Assembly: GCA_023627715.1 (NCBI GenBank)
Contig: JAMAHW010000084.1
Coordinates: 124,001-188,000, forward strand
Direction: 5' to 3'
DNA length: 64,000 nt
Source: Periconia sp. R9002
Taxonomy: Eukaryota; Ascomycota; Dothideomycetes; Pleosporales; Periconiaceae
In this document: positions 12,248 through 23,640 of the stretch, in pieces
Position numbering within the stretch: the first letter of the stretch is position 1
Layout: each line of letters opens with the position of its first letter
Position numbers and translations under genes: made by a program
Notes under the pieces: model-generated
What the model saw: only the letters and a program-made list of their open reading frames with translations
Databases searched by the model: none
Told to the model about the DNA's origin: nothing

Positions 12248-12620
12248 TGCAGATCTCGAACATATGTAGTTGATCAAAATCCTACCAATCCCAGACTCTT
12301 CAGAAAGTTGTTAACTTTTTGTGTGTGGCTGATACGGAAATATCCTCTTCGGCTTTTACAAAATGATAAAATTCTTGGTGATATTCGAAAACGCAATCAC
12401 GCATGGCTTGCTATCGATCATCAGGCACCTGCAAAGTACTCTCAAACCCAGCTTTTAAGAGCAAATATCTTTCTCGAGTGCATCTGCATATAGCTTCAAC
12501 AGCAAAGCGTTATCAAATAAAAAGTTTGCCGGCTACGAAAGCCATATTTATGTCGGCAGTAAAGTAAGTGTATACATTCAACGACCACGAACCAAAACCT
12601 CCCACTATAATTATCTATCC
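12248..12620. other. convergent 3' intergenic region
   Basis: It lies between the 3' ends of the HET gene and the dioxygenase gene. It contains AATAAA-like A/T-rich stretches (about 12515-12530). No gene is seen. Confidence 0.5.
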
Positions 12621-13776
12621 TCAGAGTTTTGTATCAAACAGACCACGATCACGCTCCCGCAGGGGCGGTCGTTCGACGGTAGCACTAGAGTTAACGCCCA
12701 TGATGATCCAGGCAATGATACCATCTGCGAGGGTCAATTAAACATACGCAAGATAAAAGAACAAGCAAATCGGAAAGTACATCATGACGTACCATACGGA
12801 TAATTAGGACCCAACCAAGCCCACTTAGCGAAAGGATCGTAGTTCTTAGAAGCCGCCATCTCAATGAACACTCCATCATCCTTATTCGCCGTCGGCGGAT
12901 TCTCGTTCTTTTCATACGGTTCCGCATACTAAGTCACCACCGTCAGTCACTGTATCAAATACCGAAGAAGAACGGAGGGAGTACACGTACCTCAACCGCT
13001 ACCCTCGCCCAATCATCATAATAAATCTGCCCAACATGCATCACACGCCTATCCTCCTTCGCGCGTACCGCAACATGCGTGTGCGTCGTGCGTCCAGGGT
13101 AATGCCCAGGGAAAATAGTATCGAAATCCACATTCCCCCACTTCCCTGTATGCTGATACCCCCTCAGCCACTCGCCCGCATGCTCGCTGTAGAGTCCGAC
13201 CGCGTTCGCCTGCCACAAATCGACCTGCGCGCCTTCGAGCGGCTTGCATGTATTGATGTCGAGAACTTGGATCGCGAGACGCATGTAGATGCCGTCTTGT
13301 CCCGCACGGATGTCCTGGCGTTCCGGCTGCCCTTCGCGCCAGTATGGACCGTAGATGCTCTCGGGAGTTAGGATGCAGGCGCTTGGTTTTTCGCTGGGGG
13401 GATCGGTGGTGTGGTAGTCGAAGAGGAATTCGTCGTTTTTGGAGCGCCAGGCTGGGTTGGTGGGGTCTTGTTCGTGGTTGAGAGTGAGCCAGTGGTCGAT
13501 GTCCTCTTTTGTGCCGCGTTTCTCGTTGGGTGGGTAGTAGGGGTCTGGCTTGTGAGGACGAAGTTTGATGTTGCGGGTCTTGCGAAGCTCCTCCACCATG
13601 GCTGTGCGATGGGCTGCGTATAGGCTACGGCGCTCATGGTCATAGCTGCGGCTCGCGAGACAGGCGGTCAAACTGTCGCTGCCCTGGGCGATTTGTTGTT
13701 GGAAAAGGCTAGAGCTCGTGACGGCGGGGCTTGTGGCACATACGATGAATAGGCCCGCGAGTCGAAGAACATTCAT
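12621..13776 (-). CDS. secreted intradiol ring-cleavage dioxygenase
   Basis: Three exons, 12991-13776, 12793-12928 and 12621-12724, about 341 aa. The start at 13776 begins a signal peptide (MNVLRLAGLFIVCATSPAVTS). The catalytic domain shows ESIYGPYWREGQ (about 140), a VDLWQANAVGLYSEH block with the first expected Fe(III) tyrosine, and IFPGHYPGRTTHTHV with the second tyrosine and both histidines. This is the non-heme iron(III) centre of protocatechuate/catechol-type intradiol dioxygenases, which open catechol rings between the two hydroxyls. The secreted fungal subgroup is thought to act on plant phenolics; that is inference. Exons 2 and 3 add VYAEPYEKN and DGIIAWIIMGVNSS, typical of the family C-terminus. 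The frame of exon 1 runs through the first donor to a stop at 12955, which is intronic. Confidence 0.92.
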
Positions 13777-14853
13777 CGTGGAGAGAAGACGCGGTGACAA
13801 GAGTAAGTGGGATGAAGCGACCCACAGGATGTTGAAAACTGGTGAATTGAACGTTTTCCAGAGTAGTTCGCGCAAACATGGGTGTGAGAATGGGTGTGTT
13901 TGATTACGGATAACTTCGTCTTTGAAGGTGTCCCTCGATGTCAGGCCACCGCAAGCACTTTCCCAATGTGTTTAATGGGAAGTGGCAATAGCGTGACCAG
14001 TGGTCAAGTGGTCAAATGACGGAAGAAAATTTAAAGAGAAGAGATTCTACGCATTGTTTATCGCTTTCTAGGTATGTGCAGTCTTGAGGAGCATATCAAA
14101 TCGGACTTCACGTAGATACATATATGTTTCTGTGTGATCTGGACTTGTGTATGTTTGGTGAATGCACATGCAGGACTCAGTCATCCAGACCTAATGATGA
14201 AGGTCAGAAGGAATATTCCACGAAATATCCAGACTGGTAGTAGTTTTTTGATGCTGCATATCACTTCCACCCTACCGTATTATTTGTGAATCCAAATTCA
14301 AATCCCCCAAAGTCCTAAGGAACCAGAACATTGTGTAAAGTGGAGTTTCACTGGCACAATGTTGACTCCTGAAACACCAAAGAGTTGTTGGTGAGAAGAG
14401 TATCGCGCGCCTTTTCAACGCATGACACACTAAACGCTTGAGTGTTCAAAAAATTTATTCTGTTCGATATCACTCCGCGCTAGTACGGAAAAGGAAGTGC
14501 GTGATAGTTTAGGCCCGACTTCACATCTGGCTACAACGACAACACAATAAGTACGCAATCACTGCATGATAAACCCAGGTATGGGAAGGACACATCAAAG
14601 ATATTTGTACATGAATGTTCATGATCAAATTCGTAGAAAGCAAACTTCTAATACATACTTGCGACGTAACATTGGGGTATCGGAAAATAGCAAACGTCAA
14701 CGCAACAAGAGTACTGGACAATACATAACCAGACAACCAAACAATAGAAGAACAGTACACATCATAACTCGTCATCCGTCAAAACGCGAAACAATGATCC
14801 GATCAACGCCGTGACAAAACCCAAACGCCTTAAAAGAAAACAACGCAAACCAA
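13777..14853. other. intergenic, dioxygenase promoter
   Basis: About 1.1 kb upstream of the dioxygenase gene and downstream of the next minus-strand gene. A repeated GGTCAA (about 13999-14016: CAGTGGTCAAGTGGTCAAAT) is the only local repeat noted. No gene is seen. Confidence 0.5.
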
Positions 14854-15420
14854 TCACTCCTCATCGTCCTCCTCACCCCCCAAGATCTCATCCAGACGCT
14901 GCTCCCGCGTCTCCTCCTCCGCCTCGCTCGACGCATCGTCGTCGTCGCTGTCGTTGAACATGGCCCTCTCCGGGGCCCGCTTCTTCGCAGGACGCGGCTT
15001 CGGGGTGTCAACCACACGAGAAGCCCTGCGCTTTAGCTGCGGGGCCACAGGCTTTGGCCTCTCTGCCCGCTCTGCTGCTGCCCTGGCAAGCGCTGCCTCC
15101 CGCTTGAGCCTCTTCTCCTCGCGCTCCGCCTTCATCTGCTCCATCTTCTCCTCGCGCTCCTTGAGCGCCTTCATCCTCGAATCTAGAGCCACCTTATTCT
15201 GGGTGGCGTCTCCAACTGCGCGGGCGGCGTCGAGTTGCTGGGCCGTCAACTCGATCTGCTGGGCGAGTGAGGGCGGCGTGGTACCGTTAGGGACAGCTGG
15301 GCGTATCCCCATGGCGATGGTTGCCCGGTGGTTTAGGCGGGCTTGTTGAGCTGGGCTCACATAGGAGGGCCCGGGGTACTTCAGCACTGCGCTCCTCATG
15401 TTCTTTGTGCCTCGGTTCAT
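14854..15420 (-). CDS. charged coiled-coil hypothetical protein
   Basis: Single exon, 188 aa; not recognised. The N-terminal part (MNRGTKNMRSAVLKYPGPSY) is followed by SLAQQIELTAQQLDAARAV and a long Lys/Glu/Arg helix (about 75-120: LKEREEKMEQMKAEREEKRL), probably a coiled coil. Then comes a basic stretch (KRRASRVVDTPKPRPAKKRA), possibly a nuclear localisation signal, and a very acidic end (NDSDDDDASSEAEEETRE...GGEEDDEE). This basic-then-acidic layout resembles chromatin or ribosome-biogenesis factors only in composition. It is the downstream-most member of a run of minus-strand genes for similar low-complexity proteins. A TATA element lies about 200 bp upstream. Confidence 0.7.
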   Translation of the reverse strand: MNRGTKNMRSAVLKYPGPSYVSPAQQARLNHRATIAMGIRPAVPNGTTPPSLAQQIELTAQQLDAARAVGDATQNKVALDSRMKALKEREEKMEQMKAEREEKRLKREAALARAAAERAERPKPVAPQLKRRASRVVDTPKPRPAKKRAPERAMFNDSDDDDASSEAEEETREQRLDEILGGEEDDEE

Positions 15421-16644
15421 GGTGATTGTGGGTTTTGGGATTTGGGATAGTGTGTCTTGGGTAGAGAGGTGTGGGTTGGAGATGTATATGTGAGGTGTGC
15501 TTGGAAGGTCGTGGGTGGTGGTGGTGAGTTGAGAAGTGTGCAGTAGAAGTAGATGTAGTAGATGGAGTAGAAGTAGATGGAGTAAACTGAAGAGAGAAGG
15601 GAAGGAGCTTGGGGCGTCTTATATACGCTGAGAGAAAGCTCGAAAGCATCGTCCTTTGGTACAGGTATGACTCTCCCATCTCAAAAACTATTTGTTGTGT
15701 ATAGGTCAATGGTTCGTACGAAGATAAAAACTATTTTTGTGTATGGGTGAATGGCTCATTCGAAGATAAAAACAATTATTTGACGATCTGCAACGCCTGG
15801 GACGATGCTTGGGTGCCTTCCAAAACCAATTTTTAGCCAGTGGTACTTACCACCAGTGATTTCGACATTGAAAGACAGCGTAATAGACAATCCAGCGCAT
15901 TCGAATCCACTGCAATAGGATGTAATTAATGAATCTTCACACCAGCAAGTTTAACTTCACAACTCTCGTGATAGCGCCTCCATATAAACACCCAACCCTA
16001 TTTTACCATAGCTACTTTACGTACGGGTTCCTATGTTAGCACTATTAGACCCTTAGCCGCACCACTCTTTTGGGACCTCTATAGATCTTTGATTTGCCAA
16101 TACATGGTAGACTAAGCCGAATGCAGTGCCAGGTATACCTAGCGCTGAATCCAGCTTAGCACACAAAACATACCTCTACACTGTAGACGTCATTGTCCGA
16201 TTAAGGGAAAAATATGTTTTTTGTCTTCCAAGTCACGCCGGCGGATAGTCTGGGTGGAAAGAAAATCTTATGGCATCATAGATAATAATCGATTTTGGAA
16301 AATGTCAGAACTGCTGCTAGAGTTGTGAGTACAGATACAAGTGGATAAGGGAAGTCGTTGACCAGTTATTCGCCGTTGGGCCTACGTAATGATGTTCCTT
16401 GCAACGAAGTGACTCATCTATAAGCGCACCTTCTATGCCATCTTTACAGCCGTGCGAATCGTAAGTTTGCAGGTATTCATCACAGTAAAGGTGAGAGAAA
16501 CAGATACTGGCACGTATAGAATAATGATTGGAAGAAATGATGTTATATTAAACAGATATGCGAAAAAACTAATCGCATCGAGTTATGTACATTCCGGAAA
16601 CGTATTCTCAAACTCATGAAGTTCTGCTCCTTACAGAAATATGT
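15421..16644. other. intergenic region
   Basis: It holds the upstream region of the 188-aa gene. A short near-duplicate occurs at about 15700-15777 (TCGTACGAAGATAAAAACTATTT and TCATTCGAAGATAAAAACAATTA share the segment CGAAGATAAAAAC, each preceded by a GTCAATGG or GTGAATGG block). No gene is seen. Confidence 0.5.
15618..15626 (-). promoter_or_regulatory. TATA box of the 188-aa gene
   Basis: On the minus strand GTATATAAG is followed by ACGCCCC, about 200 bp upstream of the ATG. The same nonamer followed by TCTCCCC occurs upstream of the gene ending near 23641. Confidence 0.5.
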
Positions 16645-18336
16645 TTAGTCGTCCATCATACGATGAATACGATCTGCAAGAGATTCCGAATCTGAGTCCA
16701 CGTCTTCAGAGTCTACAAAGAGGGGAGGGTAGGATGAAGTGTCTCGAAGGAAGTCGTCCCAGCAGGAGTATCGGCCCTCTTCCTGATTTTGAGGAACGAT
16801 GGGCTCTATCTCGTTCTCAGGAATGCTAGGTTCTGCTTCTTTCTCAGGGAGAGTGCGATCTCTATCATCTGTTCGCTCGGGCGCATTCTCTCGGTCGTTT
16901 GGAGCATTGAGTTCTGCGACCTCGCTCCCGTGCTTCTCCTTTCGAGCCTTCTTGACAAGTTGCGGAACGTAATTCGGCTGCGCCCGCTTTAGCTCGAATT
17001 CTCGAGCGGAAATCCAGCGGCGGCAGGTCTCTTCAGTCACACCGTTATTGCAGCAAAAGTGATTGCATTTCATCTCCAAACACTTCTTTTCTGGGCTGTG
17101 GGCGCATTGATGGGCGCATTTGTAGGCCTCCTTGAACTTGTCGTGTGGGTATTTGGCTGGGTCGGTGAAAAACTATGGCTTGACTGCGAGCTGTTGGCGA
17201 CCTACGTGCTGCCAGGCATACTTGTCAACCCCCACCTGCCCAGTGTGGTTTTTGAGCGCTGCAAGTCGGTCCGAGCGCTGAATTTCTTTCCGCTTTTCTT
17301 TATCATTCCATGCGTTCTCGGCCTCAATCTCTTCTTGGGATTTAGGGAAGAATTTGCGGGGCTGTTGAGGGTTGGAGGGGCCTGGTGTCTCTTCTACTTC
17401 GTTACCGTCATCTTGGATTGTGATCATTTCGCGTAGAACAACGACATCTGATCCATGAATCGATGCAGCATTCGGAGAGATCGATTGGGAACCATTCTGC
17501 TCGTGTTGAAGACAGGCAGTTGGTAGAGGAAACTGCCGACGAAGGTTTGGGCCCAAGTTAGGGTTCCACACCTCTTCCCTAGCCCTATAGGGTAATGCGC
17601 TATTGAAGACCTCTCGGAAGTAGGGGATAGGTCCACCCAAATGAACGAGGATTGGATCATACTTCCAGGTTTCAAGGAAGTTAGGCAGATCAATCTGCAT
17701 GCCCCATGAGACTTGTTCTCGCACTTCCTGATTCAGGGTTCCGTTGTTCTTTCGAGCCTGATACCACAGAGCCTCTTGAAGACGGAGGTTTATGCTGTCC
17801 ACAACCATCTCTTCCCAGACCCAGTCACGGTCAGGGGTACTTACTCGATCTTGATAGAAGAATGTGGCAGCTAGCGAGCGGTACTTCAGATAACACGCGT
17901 ATCGCATATCTCTATCTAGAGACCGAAGGTAAAGGAGGTCCGTTGGTAAGAGAGGACAGTCTTCCTTATCATTGAGGTAAGCGCCAACAACGTTGTACGA
18001 CTCGTCAATACCTGGCACGGCCTTCTCGGGAGGAAACTGGAGATCAGGCCACGCAATTAGCATCCAATTTGACATGTGTCGGAATGAACGTGTTAGAGTT
18101 TGCGATGATGCCAAGCTTGTGTTATTGCCGAAAATCGTGGCCGTTGGATTGTCGTGCGCTAAAAGAGTTTGGGGAAGCATAGTACGTTGATTATGCTGGG
18201 AACCGCCTGGATGTATTTGGGAAAAGTTTCGATTTGCCATGTCTCCATTGATTTCTCCTGGTGTAGAGTTAACATCGGTAGCTTTGCGTTTGGAGCTTGC
18301 TAGGGGTGGAATGGAGCGAGCGGAAGGGTAGTCCAT
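16645..18336 (-). pseudogene. zinc-module protein with in-frame UAG (paralogue of next gene)
   Basis: The frame opens at 18336, runs 387 codons, meets UAG at 17173-17175, then continues in the same frame, without another stop, for 175 more codons to 16645. Both halves align with the neighbour at 19294-22138: before the stop, KSQEEIEAENAWNDKE matches SPETLALEEAWEDED, and just after it FFTDPAKYPHDKF matches FSTNPDDYKHPTY. The stop takes the place of the tyrosine in KPYF. After the stop come CAHQ, KKCLEMKCNHFCCNNGVTEETC and the rest of a cysteine/histidine module probably binding zinc, then an acidic Ser-rich end. It is either a recently broken gene, a readthrough gene, or a sequencing error. 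The N-terminal 250 residues (NWMLIAWPDLQFPPEKAVPG, DRDMRYACYLKYRSLAATFF) match no family I know. A TATAAA lies about 200 bp upstream. Confidence 0.8.
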
Positions 18337-19293
18337 CTTGCGAGTTTTCTTGCGGTGTTCCGGAAAAGGAAGTCAAAGGTGGACCGTCCAACGGAGGTAG
18401 GTGTGCAAGCGATGAAGTGGTTCCAAGGCTGATGGAGTGGCTGGCGAAGTGATCAACCGAGTCGAAAGTCGAATATAGGATTGCTTAAGCAGGATATTCA
18501 GAAGCCAGTGTTAAAGTGGGAGATTTTATGAAGGTAGAGAGAAAGTTGTTTATAGAAGAAGGTGCGTTTATGTCACTGGTACTTATAGAGACACGAGTTG
18601 TGAAATAATAAAATTAACAAATGAATGTTTTTGCACAAAGCACTGAGTATCGCGATGATAGTTCCACGCATTTATAAACTCATTGTACTACCATAATGAA
18701 CATCATTACTTGCGAGGATTGTAGAGCAATTCTTTCATCACCATAAAAACAATTTATCTTGCCCCAATCATGTCAAGTGTTATTCGTATTCCTGAAGGAA
18801 GGAGGCAACGACGAATGACATTGTGAGCAATTCAAGGAAGGAATACATGGTGCAGCTACAAGTTTATGTGATTAGCTTATCATACCTATGGAAGCTTTGT
18901 GCTTGAACAGTTCGAGAACCGTGTCCTGCTTTGTTTAATAGCTCTTCGTAGTATTTTATCTTACAGATTAACATTACATTTCATGAAAGATCGATGTGAC
19001 ATTGAAAGCCGAACAAAACATACGGACAGAGTGGTCAATGAATAGACTGTGTTACATATGTATTTTTAACAAATGCTGTTCTCCATAATGGAAAACTCTT
19101 CTTCCAAAATATGCCAACACCAGAGACCGCGACCCAGACGAGAGCCAATATTCAACCTTCCAGAACGCCAAATATTACAGCGAAGTGCGTTAATATCTAT
19201 CTGACTTGTGAACCGAAGATTCTGTCATAACCCTCTGCAGCCGCGCCCATGGAACCACCGATTTTGCCCGAAAAACCTACAACCCAAGAAATC
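18337..19293. other. intergenic region
   Basis: About 0.95 kb between the two paralogues. It has the promoter side of the UAG-containing gene and the 3' side of the larger paralogue. It is AT-rich around 18590-19080, with no ORF or repeat worth reporting. Confidence 0.5.
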
Positions 19294-22138
19294 TCATTCT
19301 TCCTCAGATTCAGAGGATGATTCGTAATTGTAACCGGGATCAGGGATCGTGGACTGTTCGGGCACTACCTCCTCCGTGGTATCCCCGCCTGCCAGTTCAT
19401 TTGCAATGCCTTCGTATAATGCCCTCTCAATCTCATCCAATCCATCAAGATCGATGACCGTGGACTGTTCAGCCACGACCTTCCCCGTGACATCCTGATC
19501 TTCTAGAGCGCTTATAATGTCTTCGTGCATTGCCAACTCATCTTCGTCCATCTCATCAAGATCGACTGTGTTCCCAGCTGGCTCGAAGCGGGCGTCCTCA
19601 AGTGTAGGGGCGGTTGGAATAATTGATCCCGGAGCCGAGGAAATGGAGAGCTGTGTGGCAGTCTCTGTGCTCTGAGTCGCCTCGATGCTTGTCCCCTTAC
19701 CCTTGTTCTTCTTCTTCTCCGCATTGCGCAAACTGCGACGCTTATTAAGGATCATCTTCTTGGCCGCGGCACGGTCTAGCCCCTGGATGCAGCACAAATG
19801 CGCTTTTTGCCCTGTCCGTCCACCGCAGGTCCCATTCAAGCATTTCTCAAGCTTGTTGAAAGCCCTGTGTCCGCAGATGAAACCCTTGGGGGAATTGGGA
19901 TCGCGATAATTCTCAACATTCTCATCGAGGACAAAGCTGTCGTCGGATCCGAGCGCTGGCCTTGCTGGGGTTTGGGACTTCTGCTTCTTTGCGGGCGGGG
20001 CAGCAGGAGAGCTTTCGCCGTCATCAGTTTCGGAAAGAGCTCGCTTACTAGTCCCTTTACGACCAGTTTTTGCCAGAGGTGAGGGTTGCGTTTGCACAGG
20101 GGTTGAATGCTGCGGATATGCTTGGGGATTGGAGATCGATCCAGGGTGGTTTGTAGGGGGAGCAGGCAGGGTTGTTTGAGTGAGATAAGATCCGACGACT
20201 GTCGATGGATCGGAGATTCTGGAAACCTTGGTGGGAGGTTGCTGATCATCTGCAGACAATTCTTCTCTGGCTCGTTTCTGTCCTGCAATGGATGTCGACT
20301 CAGAATTTGCGGGAAGTCCATTTGAGGGAGTGTTCGCGCAGGGTTCCTGTGCATGAAGACTTGGCTCGCAAGCTTCCGGATCGATAATTTCGAATTGGAT
20401 TGGGACGCCGCCGTCATCGTCATCGTCTTCTTCATACTCTTCATCATCGAAAAGAGAATTATAATCGTCCTTGTCTTGCGCCTCGAAGCTAGCATCTTCA
20501 TTCTGAGATACAGGCGCAACATCGGGCGTAGTTTCGGCGATGTGGACTTGAGGCACTGCGGCAGGGACATTTGCAGGTTCAACCCTGTTGTTCTCTCCGT
20601 TAACAGAAGCGGCCTCATTCCTCTCCTGCTTCTTAGCTTTCTTGGAAGCTTGCTTCTTGTTCTCCCTAGCTTTTCGAGCACGATGTCCATTATACCCATG
20701 GACAAATTCATAATTGGGATGATACTTTTTCCACAGTCGCTCGAGTTCGTATATCCAAATGATGCAGTCCTGTTTATGTATCCCTTTCTTGCAGCAATCG
20801 TGCTCACATTTCATTTGAATGCACTTTGGAATTTGCGAATCCGCGGGGCTCTGGTGCTTGCAAATGTAGTTCCGCCTGTACGTAGGATGTTTGTAATCGT
20901 CTGGGTTGGTAGAAAAGTACGGTTTTGGTTCGTCCTCGTTTGGGCTGAAATACGGGGTGTAATACCACCATCGAGGGTTTGACGTGTCAACACCTCCAGT
21001 CTTACTGCTGCTAGCCGCAAGCAGTCCGTTCTCAATGATCGCGTTCCTCAGGTCCTCGTCCTCCCAAGCCTCCTCAAGAGCGAGGGTCTCTGGCGAGAAA
21101 TCGACACGCTGCACGGGTTTGTTTGATGTTTGCTGAGCCTGGGGAGCGGACTTTGACGAATCATCTTCGTAGTCTGGGATCACAATAGGGTCCTGTTGAA
21201 CTGGAAACCTCCGCTCGTAAATGATTTGGAGCTCAGGATCTGAGCTTCCATGATGTTGCGCCGGCACTTCAGGCTCAATCTGCCCGGGTATAGCATGAGC
21301 CTCAATCACAGACGCAATACAAGAGGACCTCGGATTCACTGGAGTTGACTGGTGGATATGAGGACTACCAGAGGATGCGGGCAGCTGAGATTGAGAATCC
21401 CGTAGACTTTGCGGCGTTGGCGGACAGCCACGTTGATCCACGCATGGAGATGCTTGGAATGGGACATACGTAGTCTGGCTACCGCGTCCCCTGGAGCCAT
21501 AACAGGTGTTTGCGAGCCAAGGAGACTGAGTATGGAAGCTTTGTGGAGTGGGATGCCCATAAGGAGCCGGAGAAATCGGGCCAGAGGACGCTATTGTCTG
21601 GGAGCATCCTGCTGCCGCCACAATTCTGTCCAATTCAACCTTGTCAATGTTGATGTTGCTCCTATAGGATAAATCATGGGTATATGGCGAGATCCATGCC
21701 AACGCATCTCCCGCATGTATGTCGCTAGTGGGCTGATATTGGCTTGCAGCTTCAGCGGATTGTGTTGTTTGTGGGACATTTGTGTATGCAAATGTCTGTG
21801 TATTCCGAAAGTAGGGCGTCTTCGGGAAATGCTGGATGATTTGCGCATTTGTGTTATTCGGTAAATAGTTCACATTGTATGTGGGGGCTCCTAGGCTGGA
21901 ATGTTGCTGCGAGGGATAGGGGTTTGTATGCCAATTCGGAGGGGCGGCGCAGGTAGGCGAGGTGTATTGCTGAATTGCAATCTTCCATATCATTAGACGG
22001 TTTGATTGAAATGACTATTGGGATCGGACTCACTTGGTTGTTCGAGAAATGCCCATACATAGGCGAAGGTACATTACCAGCCTGGCTAGCACCTTGCCTG
22101 TTGACGTCCTGGAAGTTAGGATCCTGGGTGTTGCTCAT
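19294..22138 (-). CDS. large disordered protein with two Cys/His (putative zinc) modules
   Basis: Two exons, 22034-22138 (35 codons, MSNTQDPNFQDVN...) and 19294-21969, about 926 aa; the intron has donor GTGAGT, branch CTAATGA and acceptor TTCAG. The N-terminal 270 residues are Gln/Pro/Ser/Tyr-rich and disordered. Module A near residue 400 reads YICKHQ...KCIQMKCEHDCCKKGIHKQDC; module B near 730 reads FICGHRAFNKLEKC...HLCCIQGLDRAAAKKM. Both share C-x-H-x(n)-C-x(3)-C-x(n)-H-x-C-C. This recalls the C-terminal cysteine module of fungal MER3/HFM1 helicases (HxCCREGLDKP), but no helicase domain is present. Basic patches, an acidic run (EEYEEDDDDDGG, about 540) and an acidic tail (SSSESEEE) suggest a nuclear protein. 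Paralogue of the neighbouring UAG-containing gene. Function unknown. Confidence 0.8.
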
Positions 22139-23640
22139 TTTGATTTGTTGATAAATATAGAAATGGTAGTTATGAAAGTAGGGAATGTGCTTTGTGTTGT
22201 AAAACTTGAGGGTTGAGTCGATTATGGTAGAGGGCGGTTAGTGGAATGTCGGACGTGGTTGAGCCTCTGTGGTAGATATTATATAGCATTCCGTCTGGGG
22301 GAACCAACGCTCCAAGCAGAGGCGCAGTTGCTGCCGACACGGTGAAAGATGTAGTTGAGTCACAATGTAAAGATAGGGTGTACCCCTTCGACGCGCGCCT
22401 GAAGGTTGGTCACTGGGGGAAAGATGCTCACAGACCACGCTAAGCCCAGCATAATGTGCTCACCACAGCAACCCGGAGGCGCTGGAACGTCTTCCTTCCA
22501 AGAGTGTTTGTATTTTCAGTTAGTCTATTGGTTAAAACAGTGGACACGTATGTACGGGCTGAATCACGTCTCGACTGAAGCACTGACGCACGATGCATTG
22601 TGCAGACACACCGCATCAGACGCGATATGTCCCATAGCCATACATACCGAGAGCAAACAAAGTCTTTGATGCAATGACGAAATGCCTCAATAGCAGCATG
22701 TGGTAGAGCATTGGTGTACTGACGTTGAATGTCTTCGCCGCTGTTAGCACTGGGGAATTTATCGACGAAGACAGTAGTGATATAACGTCTTTCATGATAA
22801 AAATGAATGATGAGACAATGATCTCCTGATACAAGCTTTGGGGGTAGTAGCAAACACTTTATACGACCACGGTTACCTGGTGATTAATCCTGTGACTTGA
22901 CAGAAGTACGCAGTTTCATTTGCTCAAAAGGTCACTCTCCTTATACAACGCATATGGTCTTCCGGAGCTCTACAGGAATATATGAATGAGCATGTGCTCA
23001 TGCACTCCAGACGTCGTAGTAGATCATGCAATTCCTATGGAAGAGAACGAAATCGATTCAACAGATCGCATATGATCATAGCCATATGACGCATAATAGC
23101 CCGCAAGGTCTTTAGTAAAACGAGGATGACTTAAATAAACAGTGTGTGTATAGATCTATTCGGATATTTTAAAGACAGAGCACAGGAATTTATGGCTATA
23201 ACTCTTCGATCAACCTCTCACAGAACAGCGTGTCTTTACCCCACAGCGGAGAGATCAAGTGCTTTAGGCGTAAGATGGACAATCCACAGCGAAACAATAA
23301 GGTTTCGCATACATATAATCCCCTACAGGAACCCCAGATGGGGCACCCAAAGTTGTTACTAACATTTGGCAAAATACATACAGGAACACTACTCGCGATT
23401 GGGGGTAAAGGCACTCTCTCTATAGGTCACAGAAGTAGCCAAAGATTTCAGCATTTGTCATTGTATTGTTGCTAGATAGAACCAGCTGACTTTATCATAT
23501 GAAAGGCCTTGTGTCGTATATATACACGCAAAGATATCTACACCAGCTGCTGTGTCGCCTGATTCTTCATAGCCACCTCAGCAGCCTCCTTGATTCACCT
23601 CCTGCTCTCCTCCAGCGGCATAGCCATGTGCCTGGCCATC
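22139..23640. other. 1.5-kb intergenic region
   Basis: It contains the promoter side of the 926-aa gene, with TATATAAT on the minus strand near 22277. A perfect palindrome, ATGAGCA-TG-TGCTCAT, is at 22986-23001. Several short frames on both strands have no recognisable domain. No gene is called. Confidence 0.5.

Noticed and set aside
15898..15915. CATTCGAATCC with AGCCAGTGGTA upstream, reminiscent of a serine tRNA
   Set aside because: T-stem does not pair and no acceptor stem is found; at most a chance match.
17173..17208. A 33-nt intron (GTAGGT...CATAG) that would remove the UAG
   Set aside because: Shorter than any intron credible in fungi, and it would delete residues that align with the paralogue.
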